This document shows positions 7,884 to 19,036 of a stretch of 64,000 bases of DNA, one piece after another. The stretch spans positions 1,860,001 to 1,924,000 of the forward strand of contig NZ_CP070351.1 of NCBI RefSeq assembly GCF_016919385.1. Reading direction: 5' to 3'. Within the stretch, counting starts at the first letter, position 1. Each line of letters begins with the position of its first letter. This stretch comes from Gordonia sp. PDNC005 (lineage in GTDB: Bacteria > Actinomycetota > Actinomycetes > Mycobacteriales > Mycobacteriaceae). A model generated the notes under the pieces. The model made no database searches. It saw only the letters and a program-made list of their open reading frames with translations, and had not been told where the DNA came from. The position numbers were made by a program, and so were the translations under genes.

Positions 7884-9650
7884 CTAGCTCGGCGCGTCCG
7901 GCTTCACCGGATCATCTTCCGTTTTGTCGCCGTTGCTGCCGTCGTCGACGTCAGACTCGGAGTCGACGCCTTCCATATGCTTCACGGGGTCTGTTCCGGT
8001 CTCGCTGTAGCGGGTAACCAGATCGAAGTTGTCACCGTAGCTGTCCTCACCGATGGCAACGGCGCGTTCGACGAGCAACGTGCTTCGATCGCTCACCGCG
8101 ACGATTCGGTCACTGCTCAGATCCTTGTACAGGGCAACACACAGCACGATCATGACCAGCACGAACGGCACCGAGGCGACGATCGTGATGTTCTGCAGGC
8201 CGGTGAGCGCCGATGCTCCGCCGTCCCCGACCACCAGCATGATCGCGGCGACGGCACCGGTGAGCGCACCCCAGAAGATGACCGTCGACTTCTGCGGTTC
8301 GTGAACTCCCCGCTCCGACAGCGAGCCCATGACGATGGATGCGGCGTCTGCACCCGACACGAAGAAGATCGCAACGAGCATCATGACGACAACAGTTGTG
8401 ATTCCAGCCCACGGCATGGTGTCGAGCAGGGAGAACAACGCTCCCGTGGAGTCGACGCTGCCGTCGGAGGCCAAGTCGCCCACTTCGTGCTGTCGGTTGA
8501 TCGCGGCGCCGCCGAAGATCGCGAACCACACGAGGCTGACGAGCATCGGGACGAACAGCACACCGCTGACGAACTGCCGGATGGTCCGGCCGCGGCTGAT
8601 GCGTGCGATGAACAGTCCGACGAAGGGCGTCCACGAGATCCACCAGGCCCAGTAGAAGATGGTCCACGACGACAGCCATTCGGCGAGCTGCGCGTCGCCG
8701 TCAGCATTGGTCCGTGTACTCATCTGGACGAAGTCCTGCGCGTAGTCGCCGAGGGCGGACGGCAGCAGGTTCAGGATCAACAGCGTCGGCCCGGCGACGA
8801 ACACGAACACCGCGAGCGCCAGGGCGAGAACCATGTTGATGTTCGACAGCCACTGGATGCCGCGAGCCACGCCGGACACGGCGGACAGAATGAAGCAGAA
8901 CGTCAGCACCGCGATGATGATCACCAGGATCGGCGTGCCCACCGTGCCGACCCACCCCGCGAACTTCAGGCCGTCGCCGATCTGCAGGGCACCGAGGCCG
9001 AGCGATGCCGCCGACCCGAACAGGGTCGCGAAGATCGCCAGGATGTCGATGATCTTGCCGCCGACGCCATTGGCTCGGTCGCCGAACAGCGACGTGAAGG
9101 CCGCGGACAACAGTTGCGAGCGACCCTTGCGGTACATGCCGTAACCGATGGCCAGGCCGACGACCGCGTAGATCGCCCACGGATGAAGTCCCCAGTGGAA
9201 CATCGTGGTGCCCATCGCCGTCTTGAATGCTTCGACGGTCTCCGGATCGACCGTTCCCGGCGGCGGTGACACGTAGTAGGTCAACGGCTCGGCGACGCCG
9301 AAGAACATGAGGCCGATACCCATACCGGCGCTGAACATCATCGCGATCCACGAGCTCGTGCGGAACTCGGGCTGGTCGTCGTCACCGCCCAGTGGAATGC
9401 GGCCGAACCTGCTCATCGCCAACCAGATGACGAAGATCACGAACCCCGTCGAGGCAATGACAAAGAGCCATCCGAGGTTGGTGATCACGCCGTTCTTGGC
9501 GTTGGCGGAAATCGTCGAAAGGCTGTCCTTGTCGACGAACCCCCAGACGACGAATGCGATCGAGAACGCGGCCGTGATCGAGAAGACGACCCAGTCGCGC
9601 TGCGATCTATTTGTAGTGCTCTCAAGCTTTGACACGACTCCCCTTCGCAT
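7884..9650 (-). CDS. BCCT family betaine/choline/carnitine-type transporter
   Basis: This 588-residue secondary carrier of the betaine-carnitine-choline family takes up quaternary ammonium solutes, usually with Na+. It has about twelve membrane segments, the glycine-rich AGMGIGLMFFG motif of BetP-type Na+-coupled members, the HWGLHPWAIYAVVGLAIGYG stretch and the family signature WTIFYWAWWISWTPFVGLF. An acidic hydrophilic tail of about 60 residues ends the protein, as in osmo-regulated carriers. ATG 9650 has GGAG close by; GTG 9635, preceded by AAGGGGAG, is an equally good start. The gene is not part of the conserved Rv1821-1854 order, so it looks like an accessory insertion. Confidence 0.93.
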   Translation of the reverse strand: MRRGVVSKLESTTNRSQRDWVVFSITAAFSIAFVVWGFVDKDSLSTISANAKNGVITNLGWLFVIASTGFVIFVIWLAMSRFGRIPLGGDDDQPEFRTSSWIAMMFSAGMGIGLMFFGVAEPLTYYVSPPPGTVDPETVEAFKTAMGTTMFHWGLHPWAIYAVVGLAIGYGMYRKGRSQLLSAAFTSLFGDRANGVGGKIIDILAIFATLFGSAASLGLGALQIGDGLKFAGWVGTVGTPILVIIIAVLTFCFILSAVSGVARGIQWLSNINMVLALALAVFVFVAGPTLLILNLLPSALGDYAQDFVQMSTRTNADGDAQLAEWLSSWTIFYWAWWISWTPFVGLFIARISRGRTIRQFVSGVLFVPMLVSLVWFAIFGGAAINRQHEVGDLASDGSVDSTGALFSLLDTMPWAGITTVVVMMLVAIFFVSGADAASIVMGSLSERGVHEPQKSTVIFWGALTGAVAAIMLVVGDGGASALTGLQNITIVASVPFVLVMIVLCVALYKDLSSDRIVAVSDRSTLLVERAVAIGEDSYGDNFDLVTRYSETGTDPVKHMEGVDSESDVDDGSNGDKTEDDPVKPDAPS

Positions 9651-9771
9651 GAGCTCCGTTGATCAGTGCCGTCTGACCGTAACAGGTTCTTCTCAGGTGG
9701 AAACGGACCGCGTCATGCGCCGACGCCGCCCCCTGTCGTTTGAACAGAGGACGGCGACGGAGGTCGCGATG

Positions 9772-10179
9772 TCAGAGATTCTGCATGCGCACCTTCGACT
9801 GTGCAAGCAATCTTCCCTGGTCATCGGTCATGTCGATGAGCCACAATTGCTGACGCTTTCCACGGTGCACAGGGGTTGCCACAACACTGATGACACCCTC
9901 GGAAACGGACCGCAGAAAATCAGTCGAATTGTTGACGCCGACGGCATGACCGCCGATGCCGCTCTCCTGAAGCCAGCAGAACGCGCTCACACTCGCGGCG
10001 GTCTCGGCGAGCGCACAATACGTGCCGCCGTGGACGATTCCGAACGGCTGGTGATGGTCAGAACGCACGGAGAGGGTGCCTCGCAGTCCTTCACCGGTGG
10101 CCTCCACGATCTCGAATCCGAGGAGTGCGTCGAGTCCGGTGGCCGTCTTCACGAGAGCTTCGTAATCTTCAGTCATCAT
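9772..10179 (-). CDS. PaaI-type hotdog thioesterase
   Basis: This 135-residue protein belongs to the PaaI/YdiI-like thioesterase family (acyl- or aroyl-CoA hydrolysis). The diagnostic segment is HHQPFGIVHGGTYCALAETAAS, with the HGG turn and the acidic residue in the following helix, and then GVNNSTDFLRSV and VHRGKRQQLWLIDMTDD. ATG 10179 (or the adjacent 10176) fits the family start; ribosome-site evidence is weak. It is divergent from blaI across about 256 nt that contain an IdeR-like palindrome. Confidence 0.85.
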   Translation of the reverse strand: MMTEDYEALVKTATGLDALLGFEIVEATGEGLRGTLSVRSDHHQPFGIVHGGTYCALAETAASVSAFCWLQESGIGGHAVGVNNSTDFLRSVSEGVISVVATPVHRGKRQQLWLIDMTDDQGRLLAQSKVRMQNL

Positions 10180-10307
10180 CTCAGCGTGCCACCGCACGTG
10201 GAAGAAAAGTCGACGGCCCCCGGAGCTCCTCATTGGAGCCCGGGGGCCGTCGCCGCGGATCGGGGGTCTCTGCAGCCCTCAGGACACTCACGCGATCGCT
10301 GAGATTG

Positions 10308-10332
10308 AATGTAGGCTAGCCTTACTTACATT
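10308..10332. promoter_or_regulatory. candidate IdeR/DtxR-like box within a dyad upstream of blaI
   Basis: The sequence contains the perfect 10-nt palindrome aggctagcct (10313-10322) inside wider arms aatgta...tacatt (10308-10313 and 10327-10332). The 19 nt at 10311-10329 agree at 13 positions with the IdeR/DtxR consensus TTAGGTTAGGCTAACCTAA. The outer TGTA/TACA arms also resemble the half-sites bound by BlaI-type repressors. Its place between the divergent thioesterase and blaI starts fits an operator; which protein binds is inference. Confidence 0.45.
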
Positions 10333-10435
10333 GTCAAGTGCGCCACGGAGAACCGGCGAGGGAACTAAACACGATCCCCTCGCGTTAACACATTCGACCG
10401 GGTGGAGAGCGGTCAACGAGAGGAGCCGAAGTAAG

Positions 10436-10828
10436 ATGAAGAAGATGAACGGATTGGGAGAGTTGGAACGTGCCGTGATGGACACGCTGTGGGCGTCGCC
10501 GACCCCGCAGACGGTTCGTCAGGTTCACGCCGAGCTGTCCAGCTCGCGGGCCCTCGCCTACACGACCGTGATGACCGTGCTGCAGCGTCTCACGAAGAAG
10601 GAACTGGTCACTCAGATCCGCGATGACCGTGCGCACCGCTACGCCGCCACCCGTCCACGTGAGGATCTCGTCGCCAGCCTGATGGTCGACGCACTCAAGG
10701 GCGCCGAGGCGCCCGGGTCGCGACACGCCGCACTCGTCTCATTCGTCGGCCAGGTTGATGCCGACGAAGTCGCCGCCCTCCGCGAAGCTCTCGACGAACT
10801 CGAGTCGTCGCGTGGCCTGAAACACTAG
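10436..10828 (+). CDS. blaI: BlaI/MecI family transcriptional repressor
   Basis: This 130-residue winged-helix repressor is homologous to M. tuberculosis BlaI (Rv1846c), which controls beta-lactamase and respiratory genes. The HTH region reads LERAVMDTLWASPTPQTVRQVHAELSS followed by the recognition part ALAYTTVMTVLQRLTKKEL, typical of the family. ATG 10436 follows AGGAG at about 12 nt; ATG 10445 is the alternative. The next gene is an M56 peptidase, the usual partner whose proteolysis relieves repression. The dyad at 10308 is a candidate autoregulatory site. Confidence 0.9.
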   Translation: MKKMNGLGELERAVMDTLWASPTPQTVRQVHAELSSSRALAYTTVMTVLQRLTKKELVTQIRDDRAHRYAATRPREDLVASLMVDALKGAEAPGSRHAALVSFVGQVDADEVAALREALDELESSRGLKH

Positions 10829-10891
10829 AGTCGACACCGTCGACACCCACCCGTCGAGCCTCGGCTCGACCGCACGATTCGAGGAAGGCCG

Positions 10892-11830
10892 ATGACCGCG
10901 CTGCTGTTCGGCATCCTCACGATCGCGTTCGTCGGACCGATCCCACAAGCTCTGTCCCGAGCTACCTGGCCGCTCTACGCACCACGGGCCGCGATGACTC
11001 TCTGGCAGTCGGTGGCCCTCGCCGCCGTCCTCTCTGCGTTCTCCACCGGACTCGCCATCGCCGCGAATCTCCTCACACCGGGACACGACGGCGCGCCGAC
11101 GACCAACCCGTTCGACGAGATCGGTCGACTCGGCTGGTTCCTCTGGACGCTGTACGTCGTGGTGTTCGCCCTCACTCTCCTCGTCGGCGCTCGCCTGATG
11201 TTCACCGTGGTGCGAGTGGGCATCCGAACGCGCGCACGCCGCACAATCCACCGGAACCTCGTTGATCTCGTCGACTGCGTCGACAAACGCCGCGGGGCCG
11301 ACCGGGACGTCCGCGTCCTCGACGTCCCGACTCCACTCGCCTACTGCCTTCCGGGACTCCGCAGCCGCATCGTGGTCAGCGAGGGTGTTCTCGACCGTCT
11401 CTCCGACGACGAGCTGACGGCGGTCATCGAACACGAACGCGCCCACCTTCGTGCACGCCACGACCTGGTCCTCGAGGCGTTCATCGCGCTGCACGAGGCG
11501 TTCCCTCGGTTCGTGCGATCTCAGTCGGCGCTTGGGGCGGTGGAACTGCTCGCCGAGGCACTCGCCGACGATCAAGCTGCCCGCGCCACCGCGCCGACGA
11601 CTGTGGGACGCGCGCTTGTGGCCTGCGCCGACGCGACCGCACCGCGCGGCGCGATGGCAGTGGGAGGGCCGACGACCCTGACCAGGGTGCGCCGCCTCGG
11701 CTACGTCCGGCCGGTCCCCCTGGTGTCCGCCACCGCGTACACGCTGGCCGCTGCGATTCTGGTGGTGCCGACCCTGGCGGTCGCGATCCCCTGGCTCACC
11801 GAACTCAACCGTCTCATCACCCACTTCTGA
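10892..11830 (+). CDS. M56 family membrane metallopeptidase (BlaR1-like)
   Basis: This 312-residue membrane protease has zinc motif HERAH at residues 181-185 and several hydrophobic segments at each end (residues about 3-20, 40-60, 83-105 and near 280-300). It matches M. tuberculosis Rv1845c. It lacks the penicillin-binding sensor domain of true BlaR1, so its trigger is unknown. GAGGAAGG precedes ATG 10892. It lies 63 nt after blaI and is expected to cleave that repressor or act on the same regulon. Confidence 0.88.
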   Translation: MTALLFGILTIAFVGPIPQALSRATWPLYAPRAAMTLWQSVALAAVLSAFSTGLAIAANLLTPGHDGAPTTNPFDEIGRLGWFLWTLYVVVFALTLLVGARLMFTVVRVGIRTRARRTIHRNLVDLVDCVDKRRGADRDVRVLDVPTPLAYCLPGLRSRIVVSEGVLDRLSDDELTAVIEHERAHLRARHDLVLEAFIALHEAFPRFVRSQSALGAVELLAEALADDQAARATAPTTVGRALVACADATAPRGAMAVGGPTTLTRVRRLGYVRPVPLVSATAYTLAAAILVVPTLAVAIPWLTELNRLITHF

Positions 11831-13312
<1,482 letters not shown>

Positions 13313-13321
13313 CCCGCCCAC

Positions 13322-14698
13322 GTGGACATAGTCGTCATCGTCGCAAGCCTCATCGGCTTCGTGGCGCTCACCCTCGGCACCGCACTCTTCGTCGCCGGAG
13401 AGTTCTCCCTCACCGCTCTTGAACGGTCGACGATCTCCGACGACCTCGCCCGAAGGGGGGATCGACGCGCCCGGTCGGTTGACCGGGCGCACCGGGAGCT
13501 GTCGTTTCAGCTGTCAGCTGCCCAGCTCGGCATCACCATCACCACGCTGATCACCGGTTACATCGCCGAACCGGTGCTCGCGCGGATCTTCGACCCGATT
13601 CTGGACGCCGTCAACGTCCCCGAGTCATGGCAGTCCGGCGTCTCATTGGCCCTCGCCCTGGTGATCGCGACGTCGTTGTCGATGGTCTTGGGCGAGTTGG
13701 TTCCGAAGAATCTGGCCATCGCCAAGCCGCTTGCCGTCGCCCGCGCCACGGCAGGACCGATGAGCGCGTTCGCGACGGTGTTCAAACATGCCATCAACGG
13801 GTTGAACGGAACTGCGAACAGGCTCGTCCGACGTCTCGGCGTGGAACCGACCGAAGAACTCCAGTCGGCCCGTTCGGCTGCCGAACTGTCGGTCCTCGTC
13901 CGCAATTCGGCGCTGCACGGCGAGATGGACGCCGACACCGCCGCGCTCGTCGACCGGTCACTGCGCTTCGGCGACCTGTCCGCCGAGGACCTCATGACAC
14001 CCCGCGTCCGCGTGGAGAGTCTCGAGCCCGGTGACTCCGTCCACGACCTGATCGAGGCGTCGTCGAGCACCGGCCACTCCCGCTTCCTGGTGGCGCCAGA
14101 CGGCGACCTGGACAACCTGATCGGCGTGGTCCACATCAAGCAGGCGTTCACCGTCCCCGCTCGAGAGCACTCCACCACTCCCCTGCGTTCCATCGCGCGA
14201 CCTGTCACTCGAGTCCCCGACAGCCTCGACGGTGATGCGCTGATGGACCGCATCTCCGCCGACGGCCTCGAAGTGTGTGTTGTCGTCGACGAATACGGCG
14301 GTACAGCAGGCATCGTGACGTCCGAGGACATCATCGAAGAGATCCTCGGCAACGTCACCGACGAGCACGACGACGAGGAGTCCGAGGTCGCCCGCGTCGG
14401 CAACGGATTCCGGTGCGCGGGACTGCTGCGGCTGGACGAAGTTCAGGACGCCGTCGGATACCGCGCCCCCGATGGCGCATACGAGACGCTCGGCGGTCTC
14501 GTGATGTTCGTTCTGCGGCGGATACCCCAGGTCGGCGACGTCGTGGACTTACCGGTTCGGGAGTCGACATCGGAAGCCGACCGCGGTGAGCCGCCACAAC
14601 GATGGCGTGCGACAGTCGTCCGGATGGATGCCCGACGCGTGGACCAGGTGTGGTTGACGATCGTCGACAACGAGACGACGGGAGACGCTCATGGGTGA
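13322..14698 (+). CDS. CNNM/CorC family protein (DUF21-CBS-CorC_HlyC)
   Basis: This 458-residue membrane protein has an N-terminal DUF21/CNNM transmembrane domain (to about residue 190), a CBS pair (about 215-345, with VVVDEYGGTAGIVTSEDIIEEIL) and a C-terminal CorC_HlyC domain. Members are linked to Mg2+/Co2+ transport; the old hemolysin label has little support. It corresponds to Rv1842c. The start is GTG 13322. Its last codons overlap the start of the next CNNM gene by 8 nt, so the pair is coupled, probably working as a heteromeric complex. Confidence 0.9.
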   Translation: MDIVVIVASLIGFVALTLGTALFVAGEFSLTALERSTISDDLARRGDRRARSVDRAHRELSFQLSAAQLGITITTLITGYIAEPVLARIFDPILDAVNVPESWQSGVSLALALVIATSLSMVLGELVPKNLAIAKPLAVARATAGPMSAFATVFKHAINGLNGTANRLVRRLGVEPTEELQSARSAAELSVLVRNSALHGEMDADTAALVDRSLRFGDLSAEDLMTPRVRVESLEPGDSVHDLIEASSSTGHSRFLVAPDGDLDNLIGVVHIKQAFTVPAREHSTTPLRSIARPVTRVPDSLDGDALMDRISADGLEVCVVVDEYGGTAGIVTSEDIIEEILGNVTDEHDDEESEVARVGNGFRCAGLLRLDEVQDAVGYRAPDGAYETLGGLVMFVLRRIPQVGDVVDLPVRESTSEADRGEPPQRWRATVVRMDARRVDQVWLTIVDNETTGDAHG

Positions 14699-15767
14699 CA
14701 TCTGGGGCATCCTCCTCGCCGTGCTCCTGCTGGCGGCGAACGCCTTCTTCGTCGGCGCCGAGTTCTCACTGATCGCGGCCCGCCGAGACCGGCTCATCGC
14801 CCTCGAGGAGTCCGGCAAGAAACGGGCGCGCACCGTGATCACGGCATCGGAGAACCTCTCGCTGATGTTGGCGGGCTGCCAGTTGGGCATCACGATCTGC
14901 TCCATTCTGCTGGGCCGGATCGCCGAACCCGCGATCGCCCATCTCATCGAGAAGCCGCTCGGCCTGATGAACATCCCCGACGGCTTCCTGCACCCGATCG
15001 CGTTCGCGATAGCTCTGGCGATCGTCGTGATCCTGCACATCCTGGTCGGCGAGATGGTGCCGAAGAACATCGCATTGGCAGGGCCGGAGAGTGCCGCGAT
15101 GCTGCTGGTGCCGGTACACCTGGCGTTCCTGCGGATCGCGAAGCCGTTCATCTGGGTGTTCAACGCCCTCGCGAACAGCGTTCTCCGATTGATGCGCGTG
15201 GAGCCGAAGGACGAGCTGGCTTCGACAGTCACCGAGACCGAACTCGCGCAGATGATCGGCGAGTCACGCGAGTCCGGCCTTCTCGACGCCGGCGAGCATG
15301 ATCGACTCACCCGTGCCCTCGAGACCGTCCAGCGGACTGTCAGCGAAGTCATGATTCCGCTGAGCGAGGTCCAGAGCGTGCGGGTGCTGCCCGATCCGGC
15401 GACCGGAGGGCTCGGACCGCGGCTGAGCGCGCTTGAGCACGCGGTCCGCGAGACGGGCTACTCCCGTTTCCCGGTGCGGGGCCTCGACGGCTCGTACATC
15501 GGATATCTGCACCTCAAGGACGTGCTCGACGACGTCTTCGACGATAACGTCGACTCCGACTCCCTCGTGGCCGTCGACAAGATCCGGCCGCTGCCGACGT
15601 TGGCGGCGACGCTGCCCCTCGACGAGGCGGCCACCGCGCTGCAGCGAGTGAGCGCGCACCTCGCCGCAGTCGTCGACGCGTCGGGCGCGGTGGTCGGCAT
15701 GGTGGCGCTGGCTGATCTCGCGGAGGCGTTCGTGGGCGCGGTACGGGACTCCACCCACCGGATCTGA
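14691..15767 (+). CDS. CNNM/CorC family protein (DUF21-CBS), second copy
   Basis: This 358-residue paralogue of the preceding protein (Rv1841c-like) has the N-terminal DUF21 domain (WGILLAVLLLAANAFFVGAE onward) and a CBS pair ending VVDASGAVVGMVALADLAEAF, but no CorC_HlyC domain, so it is about 100 residues shorter. The ATG at 14691 lies inside the previous gene's end. Its TGA overlaps the ATG of the next gene by one base (TGATG), which makes a tightly packed operon guaB1-CNNM-CNNM-15767. Likely role: divalent cation (Mg2+) homeostasis, by family. Confidence 0.9.
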   Translation: MGDIWGILLAVLLLAANAFFVGAEFSLIAARRDRLIALEESGKKRARTVITASENLSLMLAGCQLGITICSILLGRIAEPAIAHLIEKPLGLMNIPDGFLHPIAFAIALAIVVILHILVGEMVPKNIALAGPESAAMLLVPVHLAFLRIAKPFIWVFNALANSVLRLMRVEPKDELASTVTETELAQMIGESRESGLLDAGEHDRLTRALETVQRTVSEVMIPLSEVQSVRVLPDPATGGLGPRLSALEHAVRETGYSRFPVRGLDGSYIGYLHLKDVLDDVFDDNVDSDSLVAVDKIRPLPTLAATLPLDEAATALQRVSAHLAAVVDASGAVVGMVALADLAEAFVGAVRDSTHRI

Positions 15768-16669
15768 TGTCCGAAGCAGTTAGACGTCTGACGCATGCGG
15801 ATTGGTCGGCGCGGGCCGTCGCCCACCGTGACCGGATCAATGCGCTGGTCGGGCCGTACTTCGCGGAGCGAAGAGCCGGGGTCGCGCACCCCGTCGTCGA
15901 CTTCCTGTTCACGTACTACGCGGCGCGCCCGGCACAAGTCACACGATGGCATCCGGGGTTCGGTGTGTCACTCGAACGGGCGCGTCGGTACACCGGGCTC
16001 CGCGGGTACGTCGTGGACGATGAGGGCACGGCGACCGTGTCGCAGGATCACCTCGAGTCCCGAATCGATCTGCTCGACGCGACGCTGACGATCACTCGCG
16101 CGACATCCGGACGTGCGCCAAGACTCGGGTGTTTCGGCCTCCACGAATGGGCGATGGTGTACCGCTCAGACGTCAATCGGCACCCGCATCCGCTGCGCCT
16201 CGGCGCATCCGAGACGGATGCCGTCGTCGAACGGAATGGACTTCGCTGCACACATTTCGACGCGTTCCGGTTCTTCACCGAGCCCGCGCGACCGCGCAAC
16301 TCCATCGCCCTGACCAGGTCAGATGCCGTTGCGAACGAACAGCCGGGATGCCTGCACGCCACCATGGATCTCTATCGTTACTGCCTGCGCCTGTCTCCGC
16401 TGATCGGCTCGGAACTGCTCGGCGACTGCTTCGAGTTGGCGCTCACCGCGCGAGAACTCGACATGCGGGCCAGCCCTTATGACCTCACCGGTGTGCTCGA
16501 CATGACCGGCAGGCCCTATGAGCCGGTCCCGATCGAAACCGCAGAGGGGCGGGCGCAGTACGCGGCCGAGCAGACAGCCGTCGCCGAACGCGGCGCGGTC
16601 CTCCGGGAATCGGTGATCGCCAGATGCGACGACCTGCGCAAGCGGTGTCGGGGGGCGAATCCGGTGTAA
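15767..16669 (+). CDS. conserved actinobacterial protein of unknown function
   Basis: This 300-residue soluble protein has no recognisable catalytic motif. It resembles proteins that databases often label 3-methyladenine DNA glycosylase (N-terminal [39 protein letters not shown]), but I see no helix-hairpin-helix or known glycosylase signature to support that label. Conserved-looking blocks include [11 protein letters not shown] and [20 protein letters not shown]. It is coupled to the second CNNM gene by a one-base start/stop overlap. No signal peptide or membrane segment is visible. Confidence 0.7.
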   Translation: MSEAVRRLTHADWSARAVAHRDRINALVGPYFAERRAGVAHPVVDFLFTYYAARPAQVTRWHPGFGVSLERARRYTGLRGYVVDDEGTATVSQDHLESRIDLLDATLTITRATSGRAPRLGCFGLHEWAMVYRSDVNRHPHPLRLGASETDAVVERNGLRCTHFDAFRFFTEPARPRNSIALTRSDAVANEQPGCLHATMDLYRYCLRLSPLIGSELLGDCFELALTARELDMRASPYDLTGVLDMTGRPYEPVPIETAEGRAQYAAEQTAVAERGAVLRESVIARCDDLRKRCRGANPV

Positions 16670-16681
16670 CACCCGGGCCGG

Positions 16682-16687
16682 TAGAAT
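16682..16687 (+). promoter_or_regulatory. possible -10 box for glcB
   Basis: TAGAAT lies 59 nt before the glcB ATG in the 76-nt gap after the preceding gene. There is no convincing -35 hexamer, so this is tentative. Confidence 0.3.
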
Positions 16688-16745
16688 ATCTGTGCCGGAT
16701 GATCTCGTGCCGGCGAATTCGCGAACGCCCACCAGAAAGGTCGTC

Positions 16746-18911
16746 ATGTCTGATCGTGTCACCGTCAACGGCTTGCAGGTCGCTGAGGTCCTCTACGACT
16801 TCGTCAACAACAAGGCTCTCCCGGGTACCGGTGTAGACGCCGACGCCTTCTGGACCGGCGCCGCCGCGGTGATCAACGACCTCGCACCGCGCAACCGCGA
16901 ACTCCTCGCGGTGCGTGACGACCTCCAGGCCAAGATCGACGCCTGGCACCGTGATCATCAGACTCTCGACTTCGACGAGTACAAGGCGTTCCTCAGCGAG
17001 ATCGGTTACCTCGTGCCGGTCCCCGAGGACTTCGAGATCACCACCTCCAACGTCGACACCGAGATCACCTCGGTCCCGGGCCCGCAGCTCGTGGTCCCGA
17101 TCCTGAACGCGCGCTTCGCCCTCAACGCGTCCAACGCGCGCTGGGGCTCGCTCTACGACGCGCTGTACGGCACCGACGCCATCTCCGAGGCCGACGGCGC
17201 GGAGAAGGGCAAGTCGTACAACAAGGTTCGCGGCGACAAGGTGATCGCCTTCGCGAAGGCGTTCCTCGACAAAGCCGTGCCGCTCGAACAGTGCAGCCAC
17301 GCCGACGTCACCTCGTACACCGTCTCGGGCGACTCCGTCGTCGCCTCGTTCGGTGACGGACAGACCACTACGTTCGCCGATCCGACCGCATTCGTGGGCT
17401 ACACCGGCGAACCCGCTGCGCCGACCGGGATCCTGGTCCGCCACAACGGTCTGCACCTGGAGATCCAGATCGACGCGTCGTCGCCGATCGGTTCCACTGA
17501 CAAGGCCGGGGTCAAGGACGTCGCCGTCGAGTCGGCCGTCACCACGATCATGGACTTCGAGGACTCTGTGGCCGCGGTCGACGCGGACGACAAGGTGCTC
17601 GGCTACACCAACTGGCTCGGCCTCAACAAGGGCGACCTCGCCGAAGAAGTCAGCAAGGGCGGCAAGACGTTCACCCGCACGCTGAACCCCAACCGGACCT
17701 ACACGGCTCCGGACGGCTCGACCCTGGAACTGCACGGCCGCAGCCTGCTGTTCGTCCGCAACGTCGGGCACCTGATGACGAACCCGGCCATCCTCGACGC
17801 CGACGGCAACGAGGTCCCCGAAGGCATCATCGACGCTCTGGTCACCTCGGCGATCGGTATCCACGGAATGTCTGCAGATGGACTGCAGAACTCGCGCACC
17901 GGATCGATCTACATCGTCAAGCCGAAGATGCACGGTCCCGACGAGGTCGCCTTCACCGCAGAGCTGTTCGGCCGCGTCGAGGACGTTCTCGGCCTGGAGC
18001 GCAACACCCTCAAGGTCGGCATCATGGACGAGGAGCGCCGCACCTCGGTGAACCTGAAGGCGTCGATCAAGGCCGCGTCCGAGCGCGTCGTGTTCATCAA
18101 CACCGGCTTCCTCGACCGCACCGGCGACGAGATCCACACCTCCATGGAGGCGGGTCCGTTCGTGCGCAAGGCGGAGATCAAGGGCCAGACCTGGTTCAAC
18201 GCGTATGAGGACTCGAACGTCGACACCGGCCTCGCCGCGGGTCTCGAGCACAAGGCGCAGATCGGTAAGGGCATGTGGGCCATGCCCGACCTGATGGCCG
18301 ACATGCTCGAGCAGAAGATCGGTCACCCGAAGGCCGGCGCGAACACCGCATGGGTTCCGTCGCCCACGGCTGCGACGCTGCACGCGCTGCACTACCACGA
18401 GGTCGACGTCTTCGAACGCCAGGACGAGATCGCCAAGCGCGATCCCGCGTCGGTCGACGACATTCTCACGATCCCGCTCTCGGCGAACCCGAACTGGACC
18501 GACGAGGAGAAGCGTGAGGAGCTCGACAACAACGCGCAGTCGATTCTCGGCTACGTCGTCCGCTGGATCGATCACGGTGTCGGTTGTTCCAAGGTTCCGG
18601 ACATCCACGACGTGGCGCTCATGGAGGACCGCGCCACGCTGCGCATCTCGAGCCAGCTGCTCGCCAACTGGCTGCGTCACGGCATCGTGACCGAAGACGA
18701 CGTGGTCGCTGCGCTCAAGCGCATGGCGCCCGTCGTCGACCGTCAGAACGCAAGCGATCCGGAGTACCGTCCGCTCGCCGCCGATTTCGACTCGAACATC
18801 GCGTTCAACGCTGCGAAGTCGCTGATCCTCGAAGGCGCTGCTCAGCCGAGCGGGTACACCGAGCCGATCCTGCATCGGGCGCGCCGCGAGTACAAGGCCG
18901 CGAACGCCTGA
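16746..18911 (+). CDS. glcB: malate synthase G
   Basis: This 721-residue enzyme condenses glyoxylate with acetyl-CoA to malate in the glyoxylate bypass. The length fits class G (M. tuberculosis GlcB, Rv1837c, 741 aa). Supporting segments include [18 protein letters not shown], the active-site stretch [36 protein letters not shown] and [27 protein letters not shown] precedes ATG 16746. A strong stem-loop with a T-run follows the stop at 18930, so glcB is probably transcribed as its own unit. Confidence 0.97.
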   Translation: MSDRVTVNGLQVAEVLYDFVNNKALPGTGVDADAFWTGAAAVINDLAPRNRELLAVRDDLQAKIDAWHRDHQTLDFDEYKAFLSEIGYLVPVPEDFEITTSNVDTEITSVPGPQLVVPILNARFALNASNARWGSLYDALYGTDAISEADGAEKGKSYNKVRGDKVIAFAKAFLDKAVPLEQCSHADVTSYTVSGDSVVASFGDGQTTTFADPTAFVGYTGEPAAPTGILVRHNGLHLEIQIDASSPIGSTDKAGVKDVAVESAVTTIMDFEDSVAAVDADDKVLGYTNWLGLNKGDLAEEVSKGGKTFTRTLNPNRTYTAPDGSTLELHGRSLLFVRNVGHLMTNPAILDADGNEVPEGIIDALVTSAIGIHGMSADGLQNSRTGSIYIVKPKMHGPDEVAFTAELFGRVEDVLGLERNTLKVGIMDEERRTSVNLKASIKAASERVVFINTGFLDRTGDEIHTSMEAGPFVRKAEIKGQTWFNAYEDSNVDTGLAAGLEHKAQIGKGMWAMPDLMADMLEQKIGHPKAGANTAWVPSPTAATLHALHYHEVDVFERQDEIAKRDPASVDDILTIPLSANPNWTDEEKREELDNNAQSILGYVVRWIDHGVGCSKVPDIHDVALMEDRATLRISSQLLANWLRHGIVTEDDVVAALKRMAPVVDRQNASDPEYRPLAADFDSNIAFNAAKSLILEGAAQPSGYTEPILHRARREYKAANA

Positions 18912-18929
18912 TACACCTGTTGGTGTAGG

Positions 18930-18971
18930 CGCCGGGCCACGTGGTGGGAACGCCTCGTGGCCCGGCGTTTT
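18930..18971 (+). terminator. rho-independent terminator after glcB
   Basis: A 12-bp perfect stem (cgccgggccacg, 18930-18941; cgtggcccggcg, 18956-18967) with a 14-nt loop is followed by TTTT. It begins 19 nt after the glcB stop. Confidence 0.85.
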
Positions 18972-19036
18972 CAGTTCAACCGAAGAAGATAGTGGACGGG
19001 CTCGGGGGTGGGCCGAGCGCACAGGAGGGACACGCG

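Noticed and set aside
7875..9269. 464-residue plus-strand frame opposite the BCCT gene
   Set aside because: The minus-strand frame is a clear twelve-segment transporter; the plus frame is His/Arg/Asp-rich noise.
16485..19022. 845-residue open frame on the minus strand opposite glcB
   Set aside because: It mirrors glcB in the high-GC third-position frame and has low-complexity Arg/Val/Asp-rich sequence with no family resemblance.
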